From contig NZ_QCYJ01000160.1 of the NCBI RefSeq assembly GCF_003123685.1, positions 1 to 64,000 on the forward strand: a stretch of 64,000 nt of DNA, in the 5' to 3' direction. Below, piece by piece: positions 50,376 to 58,903 of this stretch. The notes under the pieces were generated by a model, which saw nothing but the letters and a program-made list of their open reading frames with translations, did no database searches and was not told where the DNA came from. Source of the DNA: Nocardia aurea (GTDB lineage Bacteria; Actinomycetota; Actinomycetes; Mycobacteriales; Mycobacteriaceae). The translations under genes and the position numbers were made by a program. Position 1 is the stretch's first letter, and every line of letters begins with the position of its first letter.

Positions 50376-53324
50376 GTGAAGTTGAGTGCGAAGGATTTGG
50401 TGAGCTCGGTTCAGCGGCTGATGTCGACCGCGCAGAACGGGCTGGAGGTGATCCGCTTCGGCGGATTGACCACCGATGTGGAGTCGTCCCCCTTCGAGGT
50501 GGTCGAGCGCAGACGCATGTACCGGCTGCGCCACTATTTCCCCGACGACGCCACCCCAGGCCGTCCGGTCGCGCTGCTTGTGCCCCCGCTCATGGTCAAC
50601 GCCGACATCTGGGATGTGAACGCCGAGGACGGCGCGGTCGGCATCCTGAATCGAGGCGGCATCGATTGCTGGGTCGTCGATTTCGGCTCGCCCGCGACCG
50701 AGGAGGGCGGCTGGAAACGCGATCTCGCCGATCACGTGCTCGCGGTGAACAGCGCCGTCGACACCGTCAGCGAGGCCACCGGCGCGCCGGTGCATCTGAT
50801 GGGGTACTCCCAGGGCGGCATGTTCGCCTATCAGACCGCGGCGTACCGATACGGCAAGAGCGTGGCAAGCATCGTGACCTTCGGCAGTCCCGTCGACATC
50901 GTCGCGGGCATGCCGTTCGGACTGCCGTACGGGCTGGTCTCCGATGTCGCGGATTTCGTCGCCGATCACGTCGTGACCAGACTGCCCATCACCGATTCGA
51001 TGGTCCGTTTCGGCTTCCAGATGCTGGATCCGGTCAAGACCGCGAAATCCCGGATCGATTTCCTGCGCCAGCTGCACGACCGGGAAGCGTTGCTGCCCAA
51101 GGAACGTCAGCGTCGATTCCTCAACAACGACGGCTGGGTCGGCTACGCGGGGCCCGCCGCCGCCGATCTGCTCAAGCAGTTCGTGGTGCACAACCGTCTG
51201 ATGTCGGGCGGTTTCGTGATCCGTGACCACCCGGTGTCGCTGGCGGAGCTGAAATGCCCGATCCTGGCCTTCCTCGGCGAGGTGGACGATATCGGTCAGC
51301 CCGCGGCGGTGCGCGGCATCCTGCGCGCCGCGCCGAACGCCGAAGTGTACGAAGCCGGTTTGGTGGCAGGACATTTCGGTCTGGTGGCGGGTAGCACGGC
51401 GACCAACCGCACTTGGCCGCTGGTGCGGCAGTGGATCGACTGGATGGACAACGACACGCCGCTGCCGCCCGAGATCTCGCGCATGACCGAACATGTCGAG
51501 ACCAACGCGCCGCGTTCGGCGGCGACGCGGGTGCTGCACAACGCCGCGGCGCTGGTCGAAGCCGGGGCGGGCATGGGCAAGGCGCTGGAGAATATCGCGG
51601 CCAGTACCGTGCGCGGTTCGGTCGAACTGGCGGGCGAGGCCGCGCGAGCGCTGCCCCGGCTGACGCGACTCGGCATGATCCAGCCGAACACCCGGATCTC
51701 GTTGGGCCGCTTGATCGCCGAGCAGGCCCGCCGTGCCCCGCTGCGCGAATGCTTCCTTTTCGACGATCGGGTGCACACCAACGCCGCCGTCGACGCCCGC
51801 ATCGACAATGTGGTGCGCGGACTGATCTCGGTCGGCATCCGGCCCGCCGAACGCGTGGCCGTGGTGATGGAGACCAGGCCGAGCGCGCTGGCCACGGTGG
51901 CGGCGCTCTCGCGCCTCGGCGCGGTGGCCGTCCTGCTCGCGCCGGGCAGCGAACTGGTCGGCGCGATGGAGCGCACCGGTGTCAGGACGGTCGTCACCGA
52001 CCCCGAGAACGTGTGCCAGTCCGTCGAGACCGGGCGGCGGGTGCTCGTACTCGGCGGCGGCAGCGCGCGCACCCTCGATATCCCGTCGTGCGCGAATGTC
52101 GTCGATCTCGAACAGATCGATCCGAGTGAGGTGCGGCTACCGGCCTGGTACAGCCCGGACCCCGGACTGGCCCGCGAATTGGCTTTCGTCCTCGTCACCG
52201 GAACCGGTGACCGGCTGGAGCTGAAGTACATCACCAACCACCGGTGGGCGCTGTCGGCCTTCGGTACCGCGACCTCCGCCGACCTGGATCGCAGCGATAC
52301 CGTCTACTGCCTCGCGCCGTTGCACCATTCCTCGGGTCTGCTGGTCAGCCTCGGCGGCGCCATCGCGGGCGGCAGTCGGATCGCGCTGGCCCGCTCGCTG
52401 GTTCCGGAGCGTTTCGCCGAGGAGGTGCACCGCTACGGCGTCACCGTCGTCACCTACACCTGGACGATGCTGCGGGAAATCCTCGACGCCGAGGTGTTCC
52501 CCGCGGGTCACGCGCATCCGATCCGATTGTTCATCGGTTCTGGCATGCCCGCCGGACTGTGGCGGCGCACGACCGAGAAATTCGCCCCGGCGCGGGTGCT
52601 GGAGTTCTACGCCTCCATCGAGGGAGATGTGGTGCTGGCCAACGTGACCGGCGCCAAGGCCGGATGCAAGGGCAGGCCGGTACCGGGTACCGCCAGGGTC
52701 GAACTGGTCGCCTACGACCCGATCGCCGAACGTATTCTCACCGACGAATCCGGATTCGCCCGCCGCTGCGCCGACAACGAGGTGGGCCTGCTGCTCGGCA
52801 AGGCTTCGGAGGGGTTGGACATCTCCGACGGCGGCCTGCGCGGGGTTTTCGTCGCGGGTGATTCCTGGATGCCGACCGAGAACCTGTTCCGTCGTGACGG
52901 CGACGGCGACTACTGGCTGATCGACCGCACCGACACCGTGATCAAGACCGCGCGCGGTCCGGTCTACACCCAGCCGATCGTCGACGCGCTCAACGATGTC
53001 ACCGCCGTCGATCTGGAGGTCGCCTACGGGCTGGCGTCCAGCGAGGGCACGATCGCGGTGGCGGCGCTGAGCGTGCGCGCGGGCCATCGGCTGTCGCCGG
53101 GCGACGTCACCGAGGCGGTTCGCGCGCTCGAACCCGGTCGGCGTCCCGATCTGGTCCACGTCGTCGAGGAGATCCCGCGCAGTTCCACCTACCGTCCGTC
53201 GACCCGTGCCGTACAGGCGGCGGGCCGCCCGCGAGCGGGACAGGACACCTGGCGGTACGACCGGTCGAGCGAGACCTACGAAATCCTCACCGAGGACGCG
53301 GCACGAACACTGTTCGGCGACTGA
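50376..53324 (+). CDS. Fusion of a PHA-synthase-like alpha/beta hydrolase and an acyl-CoA-synthetase-like domain
   Basis: 982 residues from GTG at 50376, chosen for AGGAG 5 bases upstream; ATG at 50337 would add 13 residues. Residues about 1-370 resemble class III PHA synthase/alpha-beta hydrolase: PVALLVPPLMVNADIWDVN, the nucleophile elbow LMGYSQGGMFAYQTAA (Ser near 145), VGEVDDIG (acid) and VAGHFGLV (His). Residues about 430-980 resemble an ANL adenylating enzyme, with RVAVVMETRPSALATVAALS, SGMPAGLWRRT and VFVAGDSWMPTENLFRRDGD then YWLIDRTD. However the A3 phosphate-binding loop reads LVTGTGDRLELKYITN instead of the usual T-S-G-[ST]-T-G-x-P-K. This two-part layout is known from mycobacterial proteins annotated as acyl-CoA synthetases. 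Whether the second half still activates acyl chains is doubtful. Confidence 0.88.
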   Translation: MKLSAKDLVSSVQRLMSTAQNGLEVIRFGGLTTDVESSPFEVVERRRMYRLRHYFPDDATPGRPVALLVPPLMVNADIWDVNAEDGAVGILNRGGIDCWVVDFGSPATEEGGWKRDLADHVLAVNSAVDTVSEATGAPVHLMGYSQGGMFAYQTAAYRYGKSVASIVTFGSPVDIVAGMPFGLPYGLVSDVADFVADHVVTRLPITDSMVRFGFQMLDPVKTAKSRIDFLRQLHDREALLPKERQRRFLNNDGWVGYAGPAAADLLKQFVVHNRLMSGGFVIRDHPVSLAELKCPILAFLGEVDDIGQPAAVRGILRAAPNAEVYEAGLVAGHFGLVAGSTATNRTWPLVRQWIDWMDNDTPLPPEISRMTEHVETNAPRSAATRVLHNAAALVEAGAGMGKALENIAASTVRGSVELAGEAARALPRLTRLGMIQPNTRISLGRLIAEQARRAPLRECFLFDDRVHTNAAVDARIDNVVRGLISVGIRPAERVAVVMETRPSALATVAALSRLGAVAVLLAPGSELVGAMERTGVRTVVTDPENVCQSVETGRRVLVLGGGSARTLDIPSCANVVDLEQIDPSEVRLPAWYSPDPGLARELAFVLVTGTGDRLELKYITNHRWALSAFGTATSADLDRSDTVYCLAPLHHSSGLLVSLGGAIAGGSRIALARSLVPERFAEEVHRYGVTVVTYTWTMLREILDAEVFPAGHAHPIRLFIGSGMPAGLWRRTTEKFAPARVLEFYASIEGDVVLANVTGAKAGCKGRPVPGTARVELVAYDPIAERILTDESGFARRCADNEVGLLLGKASEGLDISDGGLRGVFVAGDSWMPTENLFRRDGDGDYWLIDRTDTVIKTARGPVYTQPIVDALNDVTAVDLEVAYGLASSEGTIAVAALSVRAGHRLSPGDVTEAVRALEPGRRPDLVHVVEEIPRSSTYRPSTRAVQAAGRPRAGQDTWRYDRSSETYEILTEDAARTLFGD

Positions 53325-53402
53325 CGTTATCGAAACGTGTTGTCGAACAAGGGGTTCACCTGGGCGTGAATTTTCCACCGTGTGCCGAACCGATTCAGCA
53401 CG

Positions 53403-53408
53403 TAGCAT
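53403..53408 (+). promoter_or_regulatory. Putative leaderless -10 box of the methyltransferase gene
   Basis: TAGCAT ends 8 bases before the GTG at 53417 and supports that start over the longer frame beginning at 53366. Confidence 0.4.
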
Positions 53409-53416
53409 CCGAGGGT

Positions 53417-54016
53417 GTGAGCTCGAGCGTCATCTACCGTAATCGGACAACCTACGAACTACTGATGCGGGGACTCTACGGTCGCCATTACGGAGCTCGG
53501 TACCGGGCCATCGCGGAACTCGTTCCGGACGGAGCGTCCGTGGTGGACGTCTGCTGTGGGCCCGCGACGCTGTACAGCCACTACCTGCGTGACAAGGGTG
53601 TCGACTACACCGGCCTGGATCTGAACGAGGGTTTCATCGCCCGGCTCAACGAGACGGGCGGCACCGGGCGGGTGTGGAATATGCATTCCGACGACGCACT
53701 GCCCGCGGCCGACTACGTGGTCATGCAGGCGAGCCTCTACCACTTCCTGCCCGATCCGGCCCCCGTCGTCGACCGTATGCTCGGCGCGGCGCGCAAACAG
53801 GTGATCGTCGCGGAGCCGGTCCGCAATATGGCCACCAGTGACAATCGGGTCCTCGCCGCGGCCGCGCGCCGCTTCACCGACGCGGGTGACGGCGCGCAGG
53901 AACACCGGTTCGTCGAGTCGAGCCTGGACGGATTCTTCCTGGCCTACGAGTCGCGCGTGGCGGAGCGGACGCTGATCGCAGGCGGTCGCGAGAAGCTCTA
54001 CGTGCTGACGGCCTAG
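53417..54016 (+). CDS. SAM-dependent methyltransferase-like protein
   Basis: 199 residues from GTG at 53417; a start at 53366 adds 17 residues of unlikely sequence. The Rossmann methyltransferase motif I is VVDVCCGPATLYSHYL (about residues 41-56), followed by VDYTGLDLNEGFIARL (acidic loop, motif II) and ADYVVMQASLYHFLPDPAPV (motif IV region). The substrate is unknown. A similar small methyltransferase often accompanies polyprenyl-sugar or envelope glycan genes, and this one stands at the edge of such a locus. Convergent with the aminotransferase gene, 4 bases away. Confidence 0.82.
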   Translation: MSSSVIYRNRTTYELLMRGLYGRHYGARYRAIAELVPDGASVVDVCCGPATLYSHYLRDKGVDYTGLDLNEGFIARLNETGGTGRVWNMHSDDALPAADYVVMQASLYHFLPDPAPVVDRMLGAARKQVIVAEPVRNMATSDNRVLAAAARRFTDAGDGAQEHRFVESSLDGFFLAYESRVAERTLIAGGREKLYVLTA

Positions 54017-54020
54017 CGCT

Positions 54021-55160
54021 TTAGACCGTGAAGGCGGTGACCGCGTCGACCACGCGGTCCACCTGCTCGTCGCTCAGCGCGGGCCACAGCGGCAGCCGGA
54101 CGACCGTGCCCGAGAATTCCGCGCTGTTCGCGCAGGGCACGGGTGTACGGCCGAGTTTCAGTCCCGCCGGACTCGAATCGAGCGGCACATAGTGGAACGG
54201 CGCCGAGATCCCGCGCGCGCCCAGATGCGCGATCAGGTCGTCACGACGCTGCTCGGTGGGTGTGCGCAGGTAGAACAGGTGCGCGGTGTGCTCGCGATCG
54301 GCCGGAACCCACATCAACCTGACGTCGTTGCGCGCGGCCCATTCCGGCAGCGCGGCCGCGTAGGCGTCCCACACCCGGTGCCGTCCGGCCTGGATGGTGT
54401 CGAATTCGTCGAGCTGGGCGTCCAGGACGGCGGCGTTCAGTTCGCTCGGCAGATAGCTCGAGCCGATGTCCTGCCAGGAGTACTTGTCCACCGCGCCGCG
54501 CAGGAAGCGGGCCCGGTCGGTGCCCTTCTCCCGGATGATCTCCGCGCGTGCCATCAGGATCTCGTCGGTGAGCAGCAGCGCGCCGCCCTCACCGCAGTGC
54601 ACGTTCTTGGTGTCGTGGAAGCTCAGCGAGCCCATCGTGCCGATGGTGCCCAGTCGCCTGCCGCGCCACGCGCCGCCGAGTCCGTGCGCGTTGTCCTCGA
54701 TGATCGCGAAACCGTGTGTGCTCGCCAGTTCGAGCAGCCCGGCCATATCGGCGCCCACACCGCCGTAGTGGATGACGACGACGGCCTTGGTCCGCTCGGT
54801 GATCACCGCGGCGACCGCTTCGGGGGAGAGGTTGCCGGTGGCGAGATCGATATCGGCGAAGACGCAGGTCGCCCCGCGCAGAGCCATGGAGGTCGCGGTG
54901 GAGGTGAACGCGAAACTCGGCACGATCACTTCGTCGTCGGGCCCGAGTTCGAGCAGCAGTCCGGCCATTTCCAGCGCGGACGTGCACGAGGTGGTCAGCA
55001 GCGCGTGCGGCGCCCCGGTGATGGTCTTGAGCTTGGCCGTGGCAGCGGCCGTGAACTGCCCGTCACCGTGACTGTGGTCGGAGGCGAGTACGGCCTCCAG
55101 ATTCGCGAGTTCCCGGCGGGCCCGGAACGGTCGGCTGAAGATGACGCGATCAGTGCTCAA
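54021..55160 (-). CDS. DegT/DnrJ/EryC1/StrS-family sugar aminotransferase (RffA/WecE-like)
   Basis: 379 residues, TTG start at 55160 overlapping the end of the glycosyltransferase gene by 11 bases. A PLP enzyme transferring an amino group to a nucleotide-linked keto sugar, probably dTDP-4-keto-6-deoxyglucose, giving a 4-amino-4,6-dideoxy sugar. Signatures: the N-terminal FSRPFRARRELANLEAVLAS, TTSCTSALEMAGLLL, DEVIVPSFAFTSTATSMALR, AIIEDNAHGLGGAWRGR, and the PLP lysine in SFHDTKNVHCGEGGAL (near residue 184). The H-x-K/CGEGG form points to the RffA/WecE subgroup. Coupling to the GT2 gene suggests that the amino sugar is what is transferred by this locus. Confidence 0.92.
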   Translation of the reverse strand: MSTDRVIFSRPFRARRELANLEAVLASDHSHGDGQFTAAATAKLKTITGAPHALLTTSCTSALEMAGLLLELGPDDEVIVPSFAFTSTATSMALRGATCVFADIDLATGNLSPEAVAAVITERTKAVVVIHYGGVGADMAGLLELASTHGFAIIEDNAHGLGGAWRGRRLGTIGTMGSLSFHDTKNVHCGEGGALLLTDEILMARAEIIREKGTDRARFLRGAVDKYSWQDIGSSYLPSELNAAVLDAQLDEFDTIQAGRHRVWDAYAAALPEWAARNDVRLMWVPADREHTAHLFYLRTPTEQRRDDLIAHLGARGISAPFHYVPLDSSPAGLKLGRTPVPCANSAEFSGTVVRLPLWPALSDEQVDRVVDAVTAFTV

Positions 55161-56295
55161 CCCGGTCGGTCCCCCTGCTGGCGGCGGTGTTCGACAGTTC
55201 CCGCGCTCCCGCGGTGTCCGTGGATTCCGGCATGGATACGGAGGCTACCGGTTCGGTCGCGCGCACCGGTCGCGGCGTCGGCGTCTCGACGGTCAGGTAG
55301 AGCGGTTTGCCGACGAGGATATGCAGTGCGACCCCGAGATACTCGGCGATCAGACCGAGGGAGAACAGCACCGCGCCCGAACACAGCAGCAGCACGACGA
55401 TGGTCGACGCCCAGCCTTCGGGAGCCCAGTCGTCGGCGGTCAGCGCTTCGAACACCACCACCCCGGCCATGACCACACCGCCGAGCGCCAGGGTCACCCC
55501 GAGCATGCTGACCAGGCGCAGGCCGCGGGTGCCGCTGCACAGCACCATCTTCCAGAACAGGGAGAACAGCCGTCGGTAGTTGTAGCCGGATTCCTCGCGG
55601 CCCTCGGCGCGCAGTGCCACCGGAACCTGCGCGACCCTGCCGACCACCCAGGTCAGCGCGACGTCGAGGTAGACGCCGTTGGAGGCGACCTCGGCCAGTT
55701 GACGGCCGATATCGCCGCGGATCAGGCGGTAACTCTCGAACCGGGTGGAATCGGGGAAGGCGAACACCGTGGCCAGCACCAGTTTGGCGCCGCGCGAGGT
55801 GAGGTTGCGCAGGAATCCGTGCGGCCGGGTATTGCTCGGCTTCGAGTACACCAGATCGGCGCGTTCGGACAGCGCCGCGTCCAGGAATGTGCCGATGAAC
55901 GCCGGGTCGTGCTGGCCGTCCTCGTCCATGGTGACGATCCAGTCGCCCGCGGCGACCGTCATCCCGGCGATGGTGGCGGCGTCCTGGCCGAAATTGCGAC
56001 TGAGCCAGACCGTGCGCACGAACTTGTGGCTCTGTTCCAGCTCCTGCAACACCACGTCGGAGCGGTCGGGGCCGTTGTCGTGTACCAGGATGATCTCGTC
56101 GACGACGAACGGCGTGCCCGCCGGTGTCAGGCCGGGTTCGGTCAGCCGATGCAGTTCGGCGACCAGTTGGCCGATCGTGTCCTCGCCGCGATAGACCGGG
56201 ACGACGACCGAAACCGTATGCGGCCGGTCGGTGCCGGGACGACCGCTCGACGCCGGTTCGGCGGAGCGGTGCGGGCGTGTGGGGGGAATCGGCAT
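55150..56295 (-). CDS. GT2 polyprenyl-phosphate glycosyltransferase (GtrB/CsbB/ArnC-like)
   Basis: 381 residues from ATG at 56295. The N-terminal GT-A domain has VSVVVPVYRGEDTIGQLVAE, then VDEIILVHDNGPDRSDVV and the DxD region GDWIVTMDEDGQHDPAFIG (near residue 120). Two transmembrane helices follow (about 250-275, LGVTLALGGVVMAGVVVFEA, and 288-312, IVVLLLCSGAVLFSLGLIAE), then YLGVALHILVGKPLY. This is the typical build of enzymes that load a sugar onto undecaprenyl or decaprenyl phosphate on the cytosolic face. It is operonic with the aminotransferase and divergent from the YfhO-like pair. The sugar is presumably the amino sugar made by the neighbour. Confidence 0.92.
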   Translation of the reverse strand: MPIPPTRPHRSAEPASSGRPGTDRPHTVSVVVPVYRGEDTIGQLVAELHRLTEPGLTPAGTPFVVDEIILVHDNGPDRSDVVLQELEQSHKFVRTVWLSRNFGQDAATIAGMTVAAGDWIVTMDEDGQHDPAFIGTFLDAALSERADLVYSKPSNTRPHGFLRNLTSRGAKLVLATVFAFPDSTRFESYRLIRGDIGRQLAEVASNGVYLDVALTWVVGRVAQVPVALRAEGREESGYNYRRLFSLFWKMVLCSGTRGLRLVSMLGVTLALGGVVMAGVVVFEALTADDWAPEGWASTIVVLLLCSGAVLFSLGLIAEYLGVALHILVGKPLYLTVETPTPRPVRATEPVASVSMPESTDTAGARELSNTAASRGTDRVEH

Positions 56296-56459
56296 CAGCT
56301 GGATCGACTTTCGATGACGGTGCGTGCCGGAATTCTCCGCGCAACAGCGGAGCCCGAGCCGCCGTGAACTCTAGCACGGCCGTTGCCGCGTGATCCGGGC
56401 CTGATCATCACACCATCATGGTGGCGTCCAGGGGCGATGCCAAGCTGTGCCGCCCCCTG

Positions 56460-56465
56460 TAGGGT
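56460..56465 (+). promoter_or_regulatory. Putative leaderless -10 box of the first YfhO-like gene
   Basis: TAGGGT, 9 bases before the GTG at 56475. The 18 bases from this hexamer through the start codon closely match those before the second paralog (TATGGT, 9 bases before GTG at 58904). Confidence 0.5.
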
Positions 56466-56474
56466 TTGGAACTC

Positions 56475-58787
56475 GTGACCGATAGTGCAGTAACGAAGGC
56501 GGCGCACGAACGACCCGACCGGGTCGACGGGGATGCCGCCTCCGGCCCCGATCCGATTGTCGTGGAACGTGATTCGCGCCGCGACGTGCTGCGGTGGGGC
56601 TTCGTCACCACCTTCGGCGTGATCGCGGGATATCTCGCGGTGCTCCTGGCCAACGCCAGGCATTACTTCACCGACGACACCGAATCCCAGTACACGTCGC
56701 TGTGGGTCGGGCTCGGCCGTTCGCTGCGCGACGGGAACTTCCCACTCATGGTGCCCGAGCAGTGGATGGCCGGTAACAACACCATGGACGACGCCGGGTT
56801 GTTCAACCCGCCGCAGCTGCTGATCGATCTGATCGCGCCGTCGGTGGACAACGTGGCGCTGTACGCGACCGTGGTCAAACTGATCTTCGCGATCATCGCC
56901 GCGCTCGGCGTCTACCGGATCGGACTCGCCTACGGCGGCAGACCGGCCTGGTCCGCGGTCGCGGGTATCGCGTTTCCGCTGTCGGGTTTCTTCCTGTTCT
57001 TCGACCAGGCCAGCTGGATGACCGCGCTGACCGGCACCGCGTGGCTCGTCCACGCGTGGGCCTCGGCGGTGCGCTACACCCGCGGCACCTCCGGCCCGAT
57101 CCCGGTCTTCGTCTTCCTCTACCTGACGATTTCGACGCAGTACATCTTCCCCGCCGTCGAGGCCGCGCTGATGCTGCTCGCCGTCGCCGTCGGCGAACTG
57201 ATCTACCAGCGCAGATGGCAGCCGGTGCTGCGCCTGACACTCGCCTCGGGCTGTGCCGGACTCGCGGGCCTGCTCACCTTCCTGCCCAGCATGCTCTCGG
57301 CGAAGGTGACCTGGCGCGGCACCGCGCAGATCATCAACGACCAGTTCCTGACCGTGCCGTGGTCGGAATCGCTCAACGCGAGCCTGCCCAGTTCACTGCC
57401 CGCCTTCACCTCGTGGTGGGGCTACGTGCAGCCGATGCCGGTCACCTATATCGCGTGGTTCCTGATCCCGGCCCTCGCCTTCGTCGACTGGGAACGGGCG
57501 CGCGGGGCGTGGCGCGAGCTGAGCGCGGTCGGGCTGTTCGCCATCATGATGCTGATGTGGACCGCGGGCCCGGGATCGGTGGGTCCGCTGCGCTGGCCGG
57601 TTCGCGTGCTGCCGATGCTCGCCATCGGTCTGCTGGTACTGGTCTGCGTGCTGCTCGGACGTTTCGGGACCTTCGGTCGGTCGAAGAACCGGGCGGTCGC
57701 CGCCGCGGTGCTCATCGGTCTGCTGTGGGTGCGGACGTTCTCGGCGGATCCGCACGATTGGCTGTGGCATCTGCTCGCCGCCGCGGTGGTCGCCGCCCTC
57801 GGCGTAGGGGTCGTCCTGCTCGGCAGGACCAGAGGTGTCGCCGCGGCCTGCGCGCTGACCATCGTCGCGATGTTCCCGATCGCCTACGTCCAGGTGCACG
57901 CCGCCCAGCCGACGCCGATGGCGTGGAACCTGCCGGTGAAACGCTCCGACGCGAAGGCGGCGTTCCCGGATTTCACGGGCAACACCATCCAGTTGGCCGA
58001 TCGCGGTCTGATCGGACCGGCCGACAAGAGTGTGGAGGGCGCCTACGGCTCCCTGGTCTTCGGCAATTACGCCAAGGGTCTGGAGTTGAGTTATGTCAAC
58101 GGCTACACCCCGACCGGACATTTCTATTTCGGTGAACTGCTGTGCATGCGCTGGGACGGCAGCGTCTGCCCCGACGCCTACCGCCGGATGTTCGCCCCCG
58201 AGGCGAGCACCGGGAAACCGCTGGTCGACCTGATGAAACTGGATCGGGTCGTGGTGCAGCGCGCGCTGTTCCCCGACGCCGCGGCCCAGCCGGCGCCGGA
58301 GGGCTGGAAGTGGGTGGACTATCCCGGCCACGAGAAGTACATCGCGGTCCTCGAACGTCAGGACGGCCCGATCTCGACGGTGAACGGTCGCGTATCGGAT
58401 GCCGACAAGGTCACCGCGACTTCCCTCTCGGAAACCGACGCCACCAGCCGGGTGCGGGTGTCCTCCCCCGAGGGCGGCAGGGTGGTCTTCGCGCGCCTGG
58501 GCTGGCCGGGTTACCGGGCGACCCTCAACGGTTCCCCGATCGGATTCACCACGGTCGCCAAGTCGTTCGTCGCCGTGAACATTCCCGCCGGAACCCAGAA
58601 CGCCGAACTGGAACTCACCTGGCGTCCGCCCGGCTGGAAGATCGGCATCGCGACGATGGTCGCTGGCCTGGCCGGTATCGGTCTGCTCCAGTGGCTGTAC
58701 GTACGTTCGCGTCGTCGTGACACGCCCGCCGCCTCGGATCCGTCACCGCGCGAGCCGGAACGCGAACTGGCCGACGCGGTCTCCTGA
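56475..58787 (+). CDS. YfhO-like GT-C membrane glycosyltransferase, copy 1
   Basis: 770 residues from GTG at 56475. About twelve transmembrane segments follow a 40-residue cytosolic start. The first extracytoplasmic loop carries YFTDDTESQYTSLWVGLGRS with D-D-x-x-x-Q-Y, the place of catalytic acids in GT-C enzymes, and MVPEQWMAGNNTMDDAGLFN. The C-terminal part is a large extracytoplasmic beta domain (LSYVNGYTPTGHFYFGELLC, then VSSPEGGRVVFARLGWPGYR) before a final membrane helix. Bacillus and Listeria YfhO proteins use polyprenyl-phosphate sugars to decorate envelope polymers, working with CsbB- and GtcA-like partners, which are both present here. About three quarters of the residues match copy 2 by eye. 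Copy 1 has a longer N-terminus. Confidence 0.85.
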   Translation: MTDSAVTKAAHERPDRVDGDAASGPDPIVVERDSRRDVLRWGFVTTFGVIAGYLAVLLANARHYFTDDTESQYTSLWVGLGRSLRDGNFPLMVPEQWMAGNNTMDDAGLFNPPQLLIDLIAPSVDNVALYATVVKLIFAIIAALGVYRIGLAYGGRPAWSAVAGIAFPLSGFFLFFDQASWMTALTGTAWLVHAWASAVRYTRGTSGPIPVFVFLYLTISTQYIFPAVEAALMLLAVAVGELIYQRRWQPVLRLTLASGCAGLAGLLTFLPSMLSAKVTWRGTAQIINDQFLTVPWSESLNASLPSSLPAFTSWWGYVQPMPVTYIAWFLIPALAFVDWERARGAWRELSAVGLFAIMMLMWTAGPGSVGPLRWPVRVLPMLAIGLLVLVCVLLGRFGTFGRSKNRAVAAAVLIGLLWVRTFSADPHDWLWHLLAAAVVAALGVGVVLLGRTRGVAAACALTIVAMFPIAYVQVHAAQPTPMAWNLPVKRSDAKAAFPDFTGNTIQLADRGLIGPADKSVEGAYGSLVFGNYAKGLELSYVNGYTPTGHFYFGELLCMRWDGSVCPDAYRRMFAPEASTGKPLVDLMKLDRVVVQRALFPDAAAQPAPEGWKWVDYPGHEKYIAVLERQDGPISTVNGRVSDADKVTATSLSETDATSRVRVSSPEGGRVVFARLGWPGYRATLNGSPIGFTTVAKSFVAVNIPAGTQNAELELTWRPPGWKIGIATMVAGLAGIGLLQWLYVRSRRRDTPAASDPSPREPERELADAVS

Positions 58788-58865
58788 TCCGGGCGTCCCG
58801 GATCGAGAAACCGGGCGGACTCGGTGGACCCGCCCGGTACCGCCGGACTCGTTCACCGAGTCCGG
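58786..58865. terminator. Array of three hairpins between the two YfhO-like genes
   Basis: Three perfect stems in 80 bases. GATCCGGG/CCCGGATC (58786-58793 with 58797-58804, 3-base loop) overlaps the stop codon. ACCGGGCGG pairs with the complementary arm at 58830-58838 around 11 bases. CCGGACTCG/CGAGTCCGG (58843-58851 with 58857-58865) has a 5-base loop. No U tract. Together they would end transcription of copy 1 before the promoter of copy 2. Confidence 0.7.
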
Positions 58866-58888
58866 AATGAGGACCGGACCCGGCACTG

Positions 58889-58894
58889 TATGGT
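58889..58894 (+). promoter_or_regulatory. Putative leaderless -10 box of the second YfhO-like gene
   Basis: TATGGT, 9 bases before the GTG at 58904, in the same context as upstream of copy 1, and just after the hairpin array. Confidence 0.55.
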
Positions 58895-58903
58895 CTGGGA
58901 CTC

